Origin: Microbacterium azadirachtae
GTDB lineage: Bacteria > Actinomycetota > Actinomycetes > Actinomycetales > Microbacteriaceae
Direction of reading: 5' to 3'
Assembly: GCF_000956545.1 (NCBI RefSeq)
Contig: NZ_JYIT01000085.1
Span: 186,001 to 250,000, forward strand
DNA: 64,000 bases
The translations under genes were made by a program, and so were the position numbers. The notes under the pieces were generated by a model, which saw nothing but the letters and a program-made list of their open reading frames with translations, was not told the DNA's origin and ran no database searches. This document shows positions 43,542 to 51,426 of the stretch, piece by piece. The stretch's first letter is position 1, and each line of letters opens with the position of its first letter.

Positions 43542-44147
43542 TCAGGACGCGAGGCCCCGTGCGGCCAGCGCCTCCCCCACCTCGTCCGCATGGCGCATGG
43601 TGCGCACGAGGATCGGCAGCGCGGTGCGCAGCCCCAGCCGCACACCGCGAGCATCCTGAGCCTCGCGCACGGACCGGACGAACCCCCCGACCACCGGAAC
43701 CATCGTCAGGGCGAGCGAGAGCACGAGCGCGACGGCCTGGGCGTCCACGCCGAGACGCCGGAGCGGGCGGAGGATCCGGGTGATCAGCGTCATCAGGGCG
43801 CTCATCGACGTGGTGCGCGTGAACAGCTCAGCCAGCAGCAGGAGCGCCACCAGACGCCCGCAGCTCACGATCGCCGCCGGGATTCCGGAGAAGACGATCA
43901 GCGCCACCCCCAGGATGAGGATCAGCCAGCGCAGACGCCACCAGGCCGAGCCCAGCGCGCGCACGCCGAGACCCGCCGCCGGGTAGAGCGCACTGACCGC
44001 GACGACCGCGAGGAGCACGGGCACGATCATGCCCGGCGCCACCGGGAGCAGCGACAGTCCGAGCGCGACCACCGCGAGCAGCGCGAGCTTGAGCCCGGCC
44101 GGGGCGCCGTGCAGGAACCCCGTTCCGGGGCGATAGAGCGAGATCAT
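43542..44147 (-). CDS. bioN: biotin ECF transporter transmembrane subunit
   Basis: 201 residues with about five membrane helices and two Ala-Arg-Gly motifs (EAQDARG and EALAARG) typical of EcfT/CbiQ. These coupling helices contact the ATPase. It follows bioM after 10 nt and bioY, so it is BioN. It closes the bioYMN transport operon. Confidence 0.92.
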   Translation of the reverse strand: MISLYRPGTGFLHGAPAGLKLALLAVVALGLSLLPVAPGMIVPVLLAVVAVSALYPAAGLGVRALGSAWWRLRWLILILGVALIVFSGIPAAIVSCGRLVALLLLAELFTRTTSMSALMTLITRILRPLRRLGVDAQAVALVLSLALTMVPVVGGFVRSVREAQDARGVRLGLRTALPILVRTMRHADEVGEALAARGLAS

Positions 44148-44157
44148 GGGGAGTCCC

Positions 44158-44838
44158 TCACGCGCACAGTTGCAGGTAGTCCGCGATCACGTCGTCCGGC
44201 GCACCCTGCGCGTGCACGCGGCCGCGTTCGACCAGCACGGCCTCGTCGCAGCGCCGCGCGAGGTCGAGGTCATGCGTGACCAGGATGAGGGGGACGTCGA
44301 GCTCCTCGAGCAGGGCGTCGCCGATCCGACGGCCGTTGCGCAGGTCGAGACGCGTGGTCGGCTCGTCGGCGATCACGAGCGCCGGACGCGCGATGAGCAC
44401 CGAGGTCAGCGCGAGGAGCTGCTTCTGCCCGCCGGACAGTTCGGATACGGGCGCGTCGCGGAGCGCATCGAGTCCGCACAGCGCGAGCGCCGCCTCGACG
44501 CGCTCGTCGCGCTCCCGCGGCGTCAGCCCGCGGAGCGAGAGGGCGAGGTCCTCGGCGGGCGTGGGCATCAGGATCTGCGCCTCCGGGTCGGCGAAGACGA
44601 AGCCGACGTGACGCCGCACCGCCCGCGGGTCCCGGGACGGATCCATGCCCGCCACCCGCACGGTCCCGGTGGTCGCGACGTACAGGCCGTTCAGCAGCCG
44701 GGCAAGACTCGACTTCCCGGAGCCGTTCGCTCCGATCACCGCGGTCCGGCGAGCGGTCAGGCGCAGCGAGACGTCGTCGAGGATCGTGCGCTCCTCGACG
44801 CGCAGCGTGACCGAGCGCAGTTCGACGTCAGGCGACAC
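44158..44838 (-). CDS. bioM: biotin ECF transporter ATP-binding subunit
   Basis: 226 residues with Walker A GANGSGKS, signature LSGGQKQ and Walker B LVIADEPTTRLD. The start is GTG at 44838, overlapping the bioY end by 11 nt. With bioY and bioN it forms the ECF biotin transporter. Confidence 0.93.
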   Translation of the reverse strand: MSPDVELRSVTLRVEERTILDDVSLRLTARRTAVIGANGSGKSSLARLLNGLYVATTGTVRVAGMDPSRDPRAVRRHVGFVFADPEAQILMPTPAEDLALSLRGLTPRERDERVEAALALCGLDALRDAPVSELSGGQKQLLALTSVLIARPALVIADEPTTRLDLRNGRRIGDALLEELDVPLILVTHDLDLARRCDEAVLVERGRVHAQGAPDDVIADYLQLCA

Positions 44839-45397
44839 GAAGAGACGTCCGTGCGAACGCGCGCGGATACGCGCGCTGCAGCGCCACGCCGAGCACGGTC
44901 GCGACGACGGCCTTGATCAGATCGCCCGGCAGGAACACGAGGCTCGACAGCGCGGTCGCTCCGAGCGGCACCCCCGTCACGAGGGCCTGTACCGGGATCC
45001 CGAACAGGTAGACCGTGCCGATGCCGCCGAGGAGCACGGCGGATCCGGCGCGCCACCAGCTCAGGCGCCGGGAGCCGGCGATCAGCCCGATCACGATCAC
45101 GCCGAAGATCCAGCCGATCAGATAGCCGGCACTGGGCCCGAAGAACACGCCCAGTCCCCCGCGCCCTCCGGCGAGCACGGGAAGACCGACCGCGGCGAGA
45201 GCCAGCACCGTGAGAATCGAGAGAGGCGCGATGCGCGGCCCCAGGACCAGGCCTGCGAGCATCACTCCGAGGGTCTGCCCGGTGATGGGGACGCCCCCGG
45301 GCAGCGGGACGATCACCAGTCCGAGTGCGATGATCAGCGCGGCGAAAACGGCGATGCGGGCGGCGTCGGCGCCCCAGGAACGGGTGGTCGTCGTCAT
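44828..45397 (-). CDS. bioY: biotin transporter substrate-binding subunit
   Basis: 189 residues with about six membrane helices and BioY-type segments (PLPGGVPITGQTLGVMLAG, FGPSAGYLIGWIFG). It is the high-affinity S component that binds biotin. AAAGAG precedes the ATG at 45397. The divergent TetR gene and its operators lie upstream (45452-45480), so biotin control is inferred. Confidence 0.96.
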   Translation of the reverse strand: MTTTTRSWGADAARIAVFAALIIALGLVIVPLPGGVPITGQTLGVMLAGLVLGPRIAPLSILTVLALAAVGLPVLAGGRGGLGVFFGPSAGYLIGWIFGVIVIGLIAGSRRLSWWRAGSAVLLGGIGTVYLFGIPVQALVTGVPLGATALSSLVFLPGDLIKAVVATVLGVALQRAYPRAFARTSLRVA

Positions 45398-45451
45398 GGA
45401 AGTCTCTTTCGGGTCTGCGGCGCGCCGGCCGTTTCCGCCGCAGCACGCTCC

Positions 45452-45486
45452 TGAACACTGTTCACCTGAACGGCGTTCAGTATAGT
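45452..45486. promoter_or_regulatory. two BioQ-like operators and the bioQ -10
   Basis: Two palindromes, TGAACA-C-TGTTCA (45452-45464) and CTGAAC-GGC-GTTCAG (45466-45480), share a GAAC-N3-GTTC core with centres 15 bp apart. The -10 TATAGT (45481-45486) follows directly. The GAAC-N3-GTTC form matches BioQ sites as I recall them from corynebacteria and mycobacteria. The sites cover the -35 and spacer of bioQ, and lie upstream of bioY. Confidence 0.75.
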
Positions 45487-45492
45487 CAGATC

Positions 45493-46065
45493 ATGACTCC
45501 CCCGCGTACCGGACGGCACGACCGCGAGCACATCGTCGGCGTCGCGCTCGATCTGCTGGACCGCTTCGGCCTTCCTGACCTCACCATGCGCCGGCTCGCC
45601 ACCGAGCTGGACGTGCAGGCGAGCGCCCTCTATTGGCACTTCGACAGCAAGCAGGATCTCCTCGCCGCGGTCTCGGATCGCATCCTGGCGCGCATCCCCG
45701 AACCCTCCGCGGGCCTGGATCTGCTGGCAGCGGCGCGCGCGGTGCGCGATGCCCTCCTCACGCACCGCGACGGCGCCGAGGTCGTGATGAGCTCCGCGGC
45801 ACTGCGTCCCGGACCGTCGCGCGCACAGGACGTCCTCCGCAGCGCCCTGCCCGGGGACGTCGACGACGCGGATCTAGCCGCCACTGCCGTGCTGCAGTTC
45901 GTGCTCGGCCACACGACGCTCGTGCAGCAGCGGATGCACGGCGAGAGCCATGGCGCCGCCAGCACCGCAGGCGCCCTGGACGACCGGGCCACCGACGCCG
46001 CCGTGTTCGAGGCGGGGATCTCCTTGATCAGCCTCGGTGCGGATCGGGCGAGGTCGCGGCACTGA
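45493..46065 (+). CDS. bioQ: TetR-family regulator, probable BioQ
   Basis: 190 residues: an HTH at the N-terminus (about 12-58, LTMRRLATELDVQASALYWHF) and a TetR_C-type ligand domain. TetR regulators next to bioYMN in actinobacteria are BioQ, the biotin-pathway repressor. The palindromes at 45452-45480 support this. TATAGT sits six bases before the ATG, and there is no Shine-Dalgarno. The 3' end overlaps the convergent MFS gene by 38 nt. Confidence 0.85.
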   Translation: MTPPRTGRHDREHIVGVALDLLDRFGLPDLTMRRLATELDVQASALYWHFDSKQDLLAAVSDRILARIPEPSAGLDLLAAARAVRDALLTHRDGAEVVMSSAALRPGPSRAQDVLRSALPGDVDDADLAATAVLQFVLGHTTLVQQRMHGESHGAASTAGALDDRATDAAVFEAGISLISLGADRARSRH

Positions 46066-47464
46066 GGTCCGCCGGCACCGCGACGCTCCGCGGTCCGTCG
46101 CCGATCCGCAGGCCCGGGAGCAGCGCGATCAGGAGGGCGACGACCGACACGGCGAAGACCGTCGGAAAGCCCGAACCGGCGACGGGCAGGCTGACGAACA
46201 TCAATCCGGCGAGAGCGATCGTGACCGCCGATCCCGTCGAATCCGAGATCGAGAGGGCCGAGGAGTTGAATCCCTCGTCCACCGGCGTCGAGTAGGCCAG
46301 GGTCAGCACGTTCAGACGCGGGTAGATGAGACCGATGCCGCCACCGGCGATCCCCCAGAGCACCACGACGGCCCACGGCTGGGACCGTGTCAGTGCGACG
46401 GCGATGAGACCCACGAGACCCGCGGTCATCAGTGTCGCGCTGATGAGCACCATCCGGCGGCTGCCCAGCCGCTCGCCGTAGCGTCCCTGCACCGCGGAGG
46501 CGCCCGACCACGCGAGCGCCGCCGCGGTCAGCGCGAGCCCTGCGATCGTCGGACTGAACCCGAACCGCTCCATCAGCATGCGGGGCACGTAGGCCTCGGC
46601 GGCGAAGAAGGCGCCGGCGACGAGACCGCGCACCAGCACGACGCTCGGGAGCCCCGGCGCGGCGCGCAGCGCCCCCTTCGGCAGGAGCGGCCGGATCGAG
46701 ACGGCGATCGCGATGATCGAGACGAGCGCGACCGGCCACCCGATCACCGGAGTGGCGTCGGAGGCGAATCCCACCGCGACGGCGGCGATCGCGACGACCA
46801 CGGAGAGCAGGATCCTGAGGCCGATGCGCCCACCGGTCGGCGCCGTGTGCGCGCCGTCACCGTCGGGGTGCGTACGCAGATCGACGGTGCGAAGTCGCGC
46901 GACGACGAGGAGGAATGCGATCACGTTGAGCACCGCGACGCCGAGGAACGTCCAGCGCCAGTGCAGATACTGCGCGACCGCGCCGGCCAGGAACGGTCCG
47001 ATCATCGACGGGATGACCCAGGCCGCCGCGAAGGCGGCGAAGATGCGTCCGTGCAGCGAAGGCGGGTAGACGCGCGCCACGACGACATACAGCGCGACGG
47101 TCTGACCGCCGCCGCCGAGGCCCTGGACGAGCCGCCCCAGCACCAGGGTGTACATGTCGGTCGCGAGTCCGGCGATCACCAGACCGGCGATGAAAAGCCC
47201 GACCGCGGTGTACAGCGGCGCACGGGGGCCGTTCCGGTCGCTCCAGGCTCCGCTCGCGACCATGCCGATCACGCCGGTGGCCAGAGTGCCCGCGAAAGCC
47301 ACCGCGTACAGCGCATCGCCGCGCAGATCGGCGGCGACCAGGGGCATGACCGTCGTCACCGCCAGCGCTTCGATGGCGCCGAGCAGGATGAGCACGACCG
47401 ATCCGACCGTGATCCCGAGCCGACGCCGGTCCCAGATGGTCGGTGCGGAGGCGCGCGACGTCAC
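46028..47464 (-). CDS. MFS transporter (DHA2-like)
   Basis: 478 residues with about 14 membrane helices, a D-R-N motif A (SDRNGPRAP) and a GLGGGGQT motif as in DHA2-type drug exporters. The substrate is unknown. The start GTG at 47464 overlaps the aminotransferase stop by 4 nt (GTGA). The 3' end overlaps bioQ by 38 nt, antisense. Confidence 0.9.
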   Translation of the reverse strand: MTSRASAPTIWDRRRLGITVGSVVLILLGAIEALAVTTVMPLVAADLRGDALYAVAFAGTLATGVIGMVASGAWSDRNGPRAPLYTAVGLFIAGLVIAGLATDMYTLVLGRLVQGLGGGGQTVALYVVVARVYPPSLHGRIFAAFAAAWVIPSMIGPFLAGAVAQYLHWRWTFLGVAVLNVIAFLLVVARLRTVDLRTHPDGDGAHTAPTGGRIGLRILLSVVVAIAAVAVGFASDATPVIGWPVALVSIIAIAVSIRPLLPKGALRAAPGLPSVVLVRGLVAGAFFAAEAYVPRMLMERFGFSPTIAGLALTAAALAWSGASAVQGRYGERLGSRRMVLISATLMTAGLVGLIAVALTRSQPWAVVVLWGIAGGGIGLIYPRLNVLTLAYSTPVDEGFNSSALSISDSTGSAVTIALAGLMFVSLPVAGSGFPTVFAVSVVALLIALLPGLRIGDGPRSVAVPADLSAATSPDPHRG

Positions 47465-48630
47465 CGGCGCACCAGCGCGGCGATGCGCAGCACCGCCTCG
47501 GTCAGCACCTCGGGAGAGCAGCCCAGGTTGAAACGGACGTGACCGCGGCCCTCGTCCCCGAAGGTCGGCCCGCGGTTGAGCGCGACGCGTGCTTCGCGCA
47601 GGATCCGTCTCGCAGGATCGTCGCCCCATCCGAGATCGCGCAGGTCGACCCAGGCGAGGTACCCCGCGTCGGGCAGCCGGTAGCGCGCCTCCGGCAGATG
47701 CTCGGCGAGCAGGCGCCCGAGCAGACGGCGGTTGTCGTCCAGCGCCGCCAGCAGCGCCTCCAGCCAGGCGTCGCTGTCCGGATCCCAGGCGGCGACGGCC
47801 GCCAGCGCCCCGAGCAGCCCCGTGCGCCACTCGACCTCGGGCGGCAGTGCGCGGACCACGGCGGCGGTGCGCTCGCTCGCCGTCACCATGACCGCGCACT
47901 TGAGGCCCGCGAGGTTGTACGCCTTGCTCGCGCTCGTGACCACGTACCCGATCTCCGCGGCGATCGGAGACGCCGCCAGGAACGGCGTGAAGTCGACGCC
48001 CGGCTGCACCAGGGGTGCATGGATCTCATCGCTGACGACCACGGCATCGTGCTCCGCCGCGATCTCGGCGAGCCGCGCGAGCGCCGCACGGGAGTGCACG
48101 GTGCCGGTCGGATTGTGCGGGTTGCAGAGGAGCACGGCGCGAGCCCCGCCCGCCAGCGCCCGCTCGATGCCCGCCAGATCGAGCGCCCAGGAGCCGTCCA
48201 CGTCGATGAGAGGGACGCGTTCGGCGACGCCCCCCGCCTCCTCGATGCAGTCGAAGAACGGCGGGTAGACGGGCGGTGCGACGATCACGCGATCCCCCGG
48301 ATCCAGCACCGCACGGAGGATCTCCACGACGCCCATCATCACGTCGCAGGTCGAGCGGATCCGCTCCGGCTGCACGGTCCATCCGAATCGACGCTGGGCA
48401 TAGGCCGTGAACGCCGCGCGGATCCCGGGGTCGGGCGGCGTGTAGCCGGTGTCGCCGAGCTCCACCGCCTCATGCAGTCGCGCCGTGATCGCGTCTGCCA
48501 GCGGGAAGTCCATCTCCGCGACGAACAGCGGCAGGACGTCGTCGGGATACGTCCGCCACTTCGTGCTGGACCGGCGGCGGAGCTGGTCGAGCGGCAAAGC
48601 GTGCAGTGCGGTGCGGGCGGCGGTGGTCAC
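47461..48630 (-). CDS. MalY/PatB-type PLP enzyme (C-S lyase)
   Basis: 389 residues, PLP fold type I, with K236 (TSASKAYNLAGLK) as the Schiff-base lysine, NPHNPTG substrate loop and SDEIH. It fits MalY/PatB cystathionine beta-lyase-like enzymes that release H2S from cysteine conjugates. It is not a cysteine desulfurase (different motifs). The start is GTG at 48630 with TAGGGT six bases upstream. It is coupled to the MFS gene downstream and separated from the suf operon by a terminator. Confidence 0.9.
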   Translation of the reverse strand: MTTAARTALHALPLDQLRRRSSTKWRTYPDDVLPLFVAEMDFPLADAITARLHEAVELGDTGYTPPDPGIRAAFTAYAQRRFGWTVQPERIRSTCDVMMGVVEILRAVLDPGDRVIVAPPVYPPFFDCIEEAGGVAERVPLIDVDGSWALDLAGIERALAGGARAVLLCNPHNPTGTVHSRAALARLAEIAAEHDAVVVSDEIHAPLVQPGVDFTPFLAASPIAAEIGYVVTSASKAYNLAGLKCAVMVTASERTAAVVRALPPEVEWRTGLLGALAAVAAWDPDSDAWLEALLAALDDNRRLLGRLLAEHLPEARYRLPDAGYLAWVDLRDLGWGDDPARRILREARVALNRGPTFGDEGRGHVRFNLGCSPEVLTEAVLRIAALVRR

Positions 48631-48659
48631 CCTCCGACCCTATCCACGCAGCGACGACG

Positions 48660-48694
48660 AAGGGCCTGACGCCGTCATACGGCGTCAGACCCTT
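48660..48694. terminator. terminator of the suf operon
   Basis: A 14-bp stem with one mismatch (48660-48674 with 48680-48694, core CTGACGCCG/CGGCGTCAG) and a 5-nt loop lies between the DUF59 stop and the aminotransferase promoter. Confidence 0.8.
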
Positions 48695-48706
48695 GGTATC
48701 GGCGTC

Positions 48707-49036
48707 TCAGATCGCGAAGCCGAGTGCGCGCATCTGGTCGCGCCCGTCATCGGTGATCCGCTCGGGACCCCACGGCGGCATCCACACCCAGTTGATGCGG
48801 AAGCGGTCGACGACGTCGTCCAGCGCCTGTCCGGTCTGCTCCTCGAGCACATCGGTGAGCGGGCACCCGGCGCTCGTCAGCGTCATGTGGATGACGAGGG
48901 CGTCGTTCTCCTCGTCCCAGGAGAGATCGTAGATGAGACCGAGGTCGACGACGTTGATCCCGAGCTCGGGGTCCACGACATCCTTGAGCGCCTCGGTGAC
49001 CTCGTCGTACTTCTCTCCGGTCAGCGTTGCCGTCAT
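48707..49036 (-). CDS. metal-sulfur cluster assembly factor (DUF59/SufT-like)
   Basis: 109 residues with the MIP18/DUF59 signature DPELGINVVDLGLIY and the conserved Cys in TSAGCPLTD. These proteins help load Fe-S clusters. It is the last gene of the suf operon, with an own promoter TAGGCT seven bases before its ATG. A terminator follows. Confidence 0.92.
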   Translation of the reverse strand: MTATLTGEKYDEVTEALKDVVDPELGINVVDLGLIYDLSWDEENDALVIHMTLTSAGCPLTDVLEEQTGQALDDVVDRFRINWVWMPPWGPERITDDGRDQMRALGFAI

Positions 49037-49046
49037 GGCTTCCAGC

Positions 49047-49817
49047 CTACGCTTCGATGGGAGCGCTGGGGTCGAGGAAGCGGTCGTAGCCCTCGTCCTC
49101 GAGACGGTCGGCGAGCTCCGCGCCGCCCTCTTCGACGATCTTGCCCGCGACGACCACGTGCACGTAGTCCGGGCGGATGTAGCGCAGGATGCGGGTGTAG
49201 TGCGTGATGAGCAGCACACCGAGGTTCGTGTGCTCCTTGGCGCGGTTGACGCCCGCCGAGACGATCTTGAGCGCGTCGACGTCGAGGCCGGAGTCGGTCT
49301 CGTCGAGCACGGCGATCTTCGGCTTGAGGACCTCGAGCTGCAGGATCTCGTGGCGCTTCTTCTCGCCGCCGGAGAAGCCCTCGTTCACGTTGCGCTGCGC
49401 GAACTTCGGGTCCATGCGCAGGTTCGCCATGGACTCCTTGACGTCCTTCGTCCACTGGCGGATCGAGGGGGCCTCGCCGTCCAGCGCGGTCTTGGCCGTG
49501 CGGAGGAAGTTCGTGACCGTCACGCCGGGGATCTCGACCGGGTACTGCATGGCCAGGAAGAGGCCCGCGCGGGCGCGCTCATCGACGCTCATCGCGAGGA
49601 CGTCCTCGCCGTCCAGCGTGATGGTGCCGCCGGTGACGGTGTACTTGGGGTGACCGGCGATCGTGTACGCCAGAGTGGACTTGCCGGAGCCGTTGGGGCC
49701 CATGATCGCGTGGGTCTCCCCCGTGCGGATCGTGAGAGTGATGCCGTTGAGGATCGGCGTGGTGCCCGCCTCGGTCTCGACGGTGACGTGCAGATCGGTG
49801 ATCTCCAGGACAGACAT
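49047..49817 (-). CDS. sufC: Fe-S assembly ATPase SufC
   Basis: 256 residues with Walker A GPNGSGKST, signature FSGGEKKR and Walker B VLDETDSGLD, all typical of SufC. It powers the SufBCD scaffold. The gene follows the Rieske gene and precedes DUF59. Confidence 0.96.
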   Translation of the reverse strand: MSVLEITDLHVTVETEAGTTPILNGITLTIRTGETHAIMGPNGSGKSTLAYTIAGHPKYTVTGGTITLDGEDVLAMSVDERARAGLFLAMQYPVEIPGVTVTNFLRTAKTALDGEAPSIRQWTKDVKESMANLRMDPKFAQRNVNEGFSGGEKKRHEILQLEVLKPKIAVLDETDSGLDVDALKIVSAGVNRAKEHTNLGVLLITHYTRILRYIRPDYVHVVVAGKIVEEGGAELADRLEDEGYDRFLDPSAPIEA

Positions 49818-49893
49818 GGATGATTCCTTCGTGGTTTCGTGGAAGCTTTCGTGGCGGGCGCCGTGCGACGGCCCGCGCCGAGGAGGCGCAGGC

Positions 49894-50229
49894 TCAGAGA
49901 GCGCTGACGTCCTTCGTGACGGACGGGTCGATCATCACGTCATCGCCGTCGATGACGACGGTGTAGACAGGGACCGGTTCGTAGGCGGGCAGGTTCAGCG
50001 GCTTGCCGGAGCAGAGCGAGAAGGCCGAGCCGTGGGCCCAGCACTCCAGCGTCTTGCCCTCGACGAACCCCTCGGACAGGGAGATGTCGCCGTGCGTGCA
50101 GGTGTCGCCGATGGCGTGGATCTCGCCCTCGGAGTCGAGCACGACCGCCATCGGCACGCCGTCCAGCTCGACCCGCAGCGGGGTGTCCTCCTGCAGGTCG
50201 CTCACCGCGCAGGCCCGCTGGGCGGTCAC
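49894..50229 (-). CDS. Rieske [2Fe-2S] ferredoxin-like protein
   Basis: 111 residues with a Rieske motif CTHG...CWAHG (C-x-H, then C-x2-H) that binds a 2Fe-2S cluster. The start GTG at 50229 overlaps the sufD stop (GTGA). It lies in the middle of the suf operon, as in other actinobacteria, and probably has an electron or cluster-transfer role. Confidence 0.92.
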   Translation of the reverse strand: MTAQRACAVSDLQEDTPLRVELDGVPMAVVLDSEGEIHAIGDTCTHGDISLSEGFVEGKTLECWAHGSAFSLCSGKPLNLPAYEPVPVYTVVIDGDDVMIDPSVTKDVSAL

Positions 50230-51425
50230 GCGTTCACCGCCTGCAGCTCGGCCTCGATCGCCGCGAGCAGCTCCGCCTCCAGCGACGGCACGCCGAGACG
50301 CTGCACGATGTCGCTCAGGAAACCGAGGACGACGAGGCGCCGTGCCTCCTCCTCGGTGATCCCGCGCGCCTGCAGGTAGAACAGCTGCTCGTCGTCGAAG
50401 CGGCCGGTCGCGCTCGCGTGGCCGGCACCCAGGATGTCGCCCGTCTCGATCTCCAGGTTCGGGATCGAGTCCGCGCGCGCGCCCTCGGTGAGCACCAGGT
50501 TGCGGTTGGCCTCGTACGAGTCGGTGCCGGTGGCGTCGGGGCCGATCAGCACGTCGCCGATCCACACGCTGTGCGCGCTCTCACCCTGGAGCGCGCCCTT
50601 GTACAGCACGTCTCCGACGGTGTGCGCGCCCTTGTGGTGCAGGTAGACCTGGCTCTCGAGGTGCTGGCCGGCGTCCGCGTAGGACAGCCCGTACAGACGG
50701 GCCTCGGATCCGGATCCGGCGAGCTCGACGTTGGGGTTCACACGGACCAGGCCGCCGCCGAAGCTGACGACGAAGTGCGTCAGCGACGCGTCGCGGTCGA
50801 CGCGCGCCTGGTGCGACGCGGCGTGGATCGCCTCGTCCGCCCAGCGCTGCACGCTCACCACGGTGAGCCGCGAGCCGTCGCGCGCGATGATCTCGACGTT
50901 CTGCGCGTACTGCGCGGCGCCGTGGTGGTTGAGGACGACGGTGGCCCGGGAGTTCGGCATCGCCTCGATCAGGATCTGGCCGAACGCGCGCTTGCCCGCG
51001 TCCGCGCCGTCGATGCGCAGCACGATCGGGCCGTCGACCTCGTCGTCCGCGCCGATGCGCAGATGCAGACGGCCGGCGTGCTTCCACGCGAGAGCGCTCG
51101 GCAGATCCTCCGGACGGAAGAACTGCCCGTGGGCGCCCTCCTCCTCGGGCACGAGGAAGGCCTCGACCGCGTCCAGGTCGAGAGCGACCGCCGCGTCGTC
51201 ACCGGCCTCGTCGGCCAGGAGCCCCGCGAGCTGCGCGACGGGCGTGTGCTTCCAGTTGACCTCGCGACCGGTCGGCACGCCGAAATCGGCGGGCTCGAAC
51301 GAGTGCGGACGCTCCGAGCGGGTCTGCACGGGAACGACCTTCTCGGCGGCCACGAGCCGGGCCGCGGGGTCGATGTGGGCGTGCGTGTCCTGCGCCTCCG
51401 CGGGCGCGGCAGTGGGGGCCGTCAT
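50226..51425 (-). CDS. sufD: Fe-S assembly protein SufD
   Basis: 399 residues with a beta-helix domain shared with SufB (EIETGDILGAGHASATG). SufD partners SufB and SufC in the scaffold. The start is the ATG at 51425, one base after the sufB stop. Confidence 0.95.
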   Translation of the reverse strand: MTAPTAAPAEAQDTHAHIDPAARLVAAEKVVPVQTRSERPHSFEPADFGVPTGREVNWKHTPVAQLAGLLADEAGDDAAVALDLDAVEAFLVPEEEGAHGQFFRPEDLPSALAWKHAGRLHLRIGADDEVDGPIVLRIDGADAGKRAFGQILIEAMPNSRATVVLNHHGAAQYAQNVEIIARDGSRLTVVSVQRWADEAIHAASHQARVDRDASLTHFVVSFGGGLVRVNPNVELAGSGSEARLYGLSYADAGQHLESQVYLHHKGAHTVGDVLYKGALQGESAHSVWIGDVLIGPDATGTDSYEANRNLVLTEGARADSIPNLEIETGDILGAGHASATGRFDDEQLFYLQARGITEEEARRLVVLGFLSDIVQRLGVPSLEAELLAAIEAELQAVNA

Positions 51426-51426
51426 C

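Noticed and set aside
47461..48630. Cysteine desulfurase (SufS) next to suf
   Set aside because: The Schiff-base and substrate motifs are those of MalY/PatB lyases, it has its own promoter, and a terminator separates it from suf.
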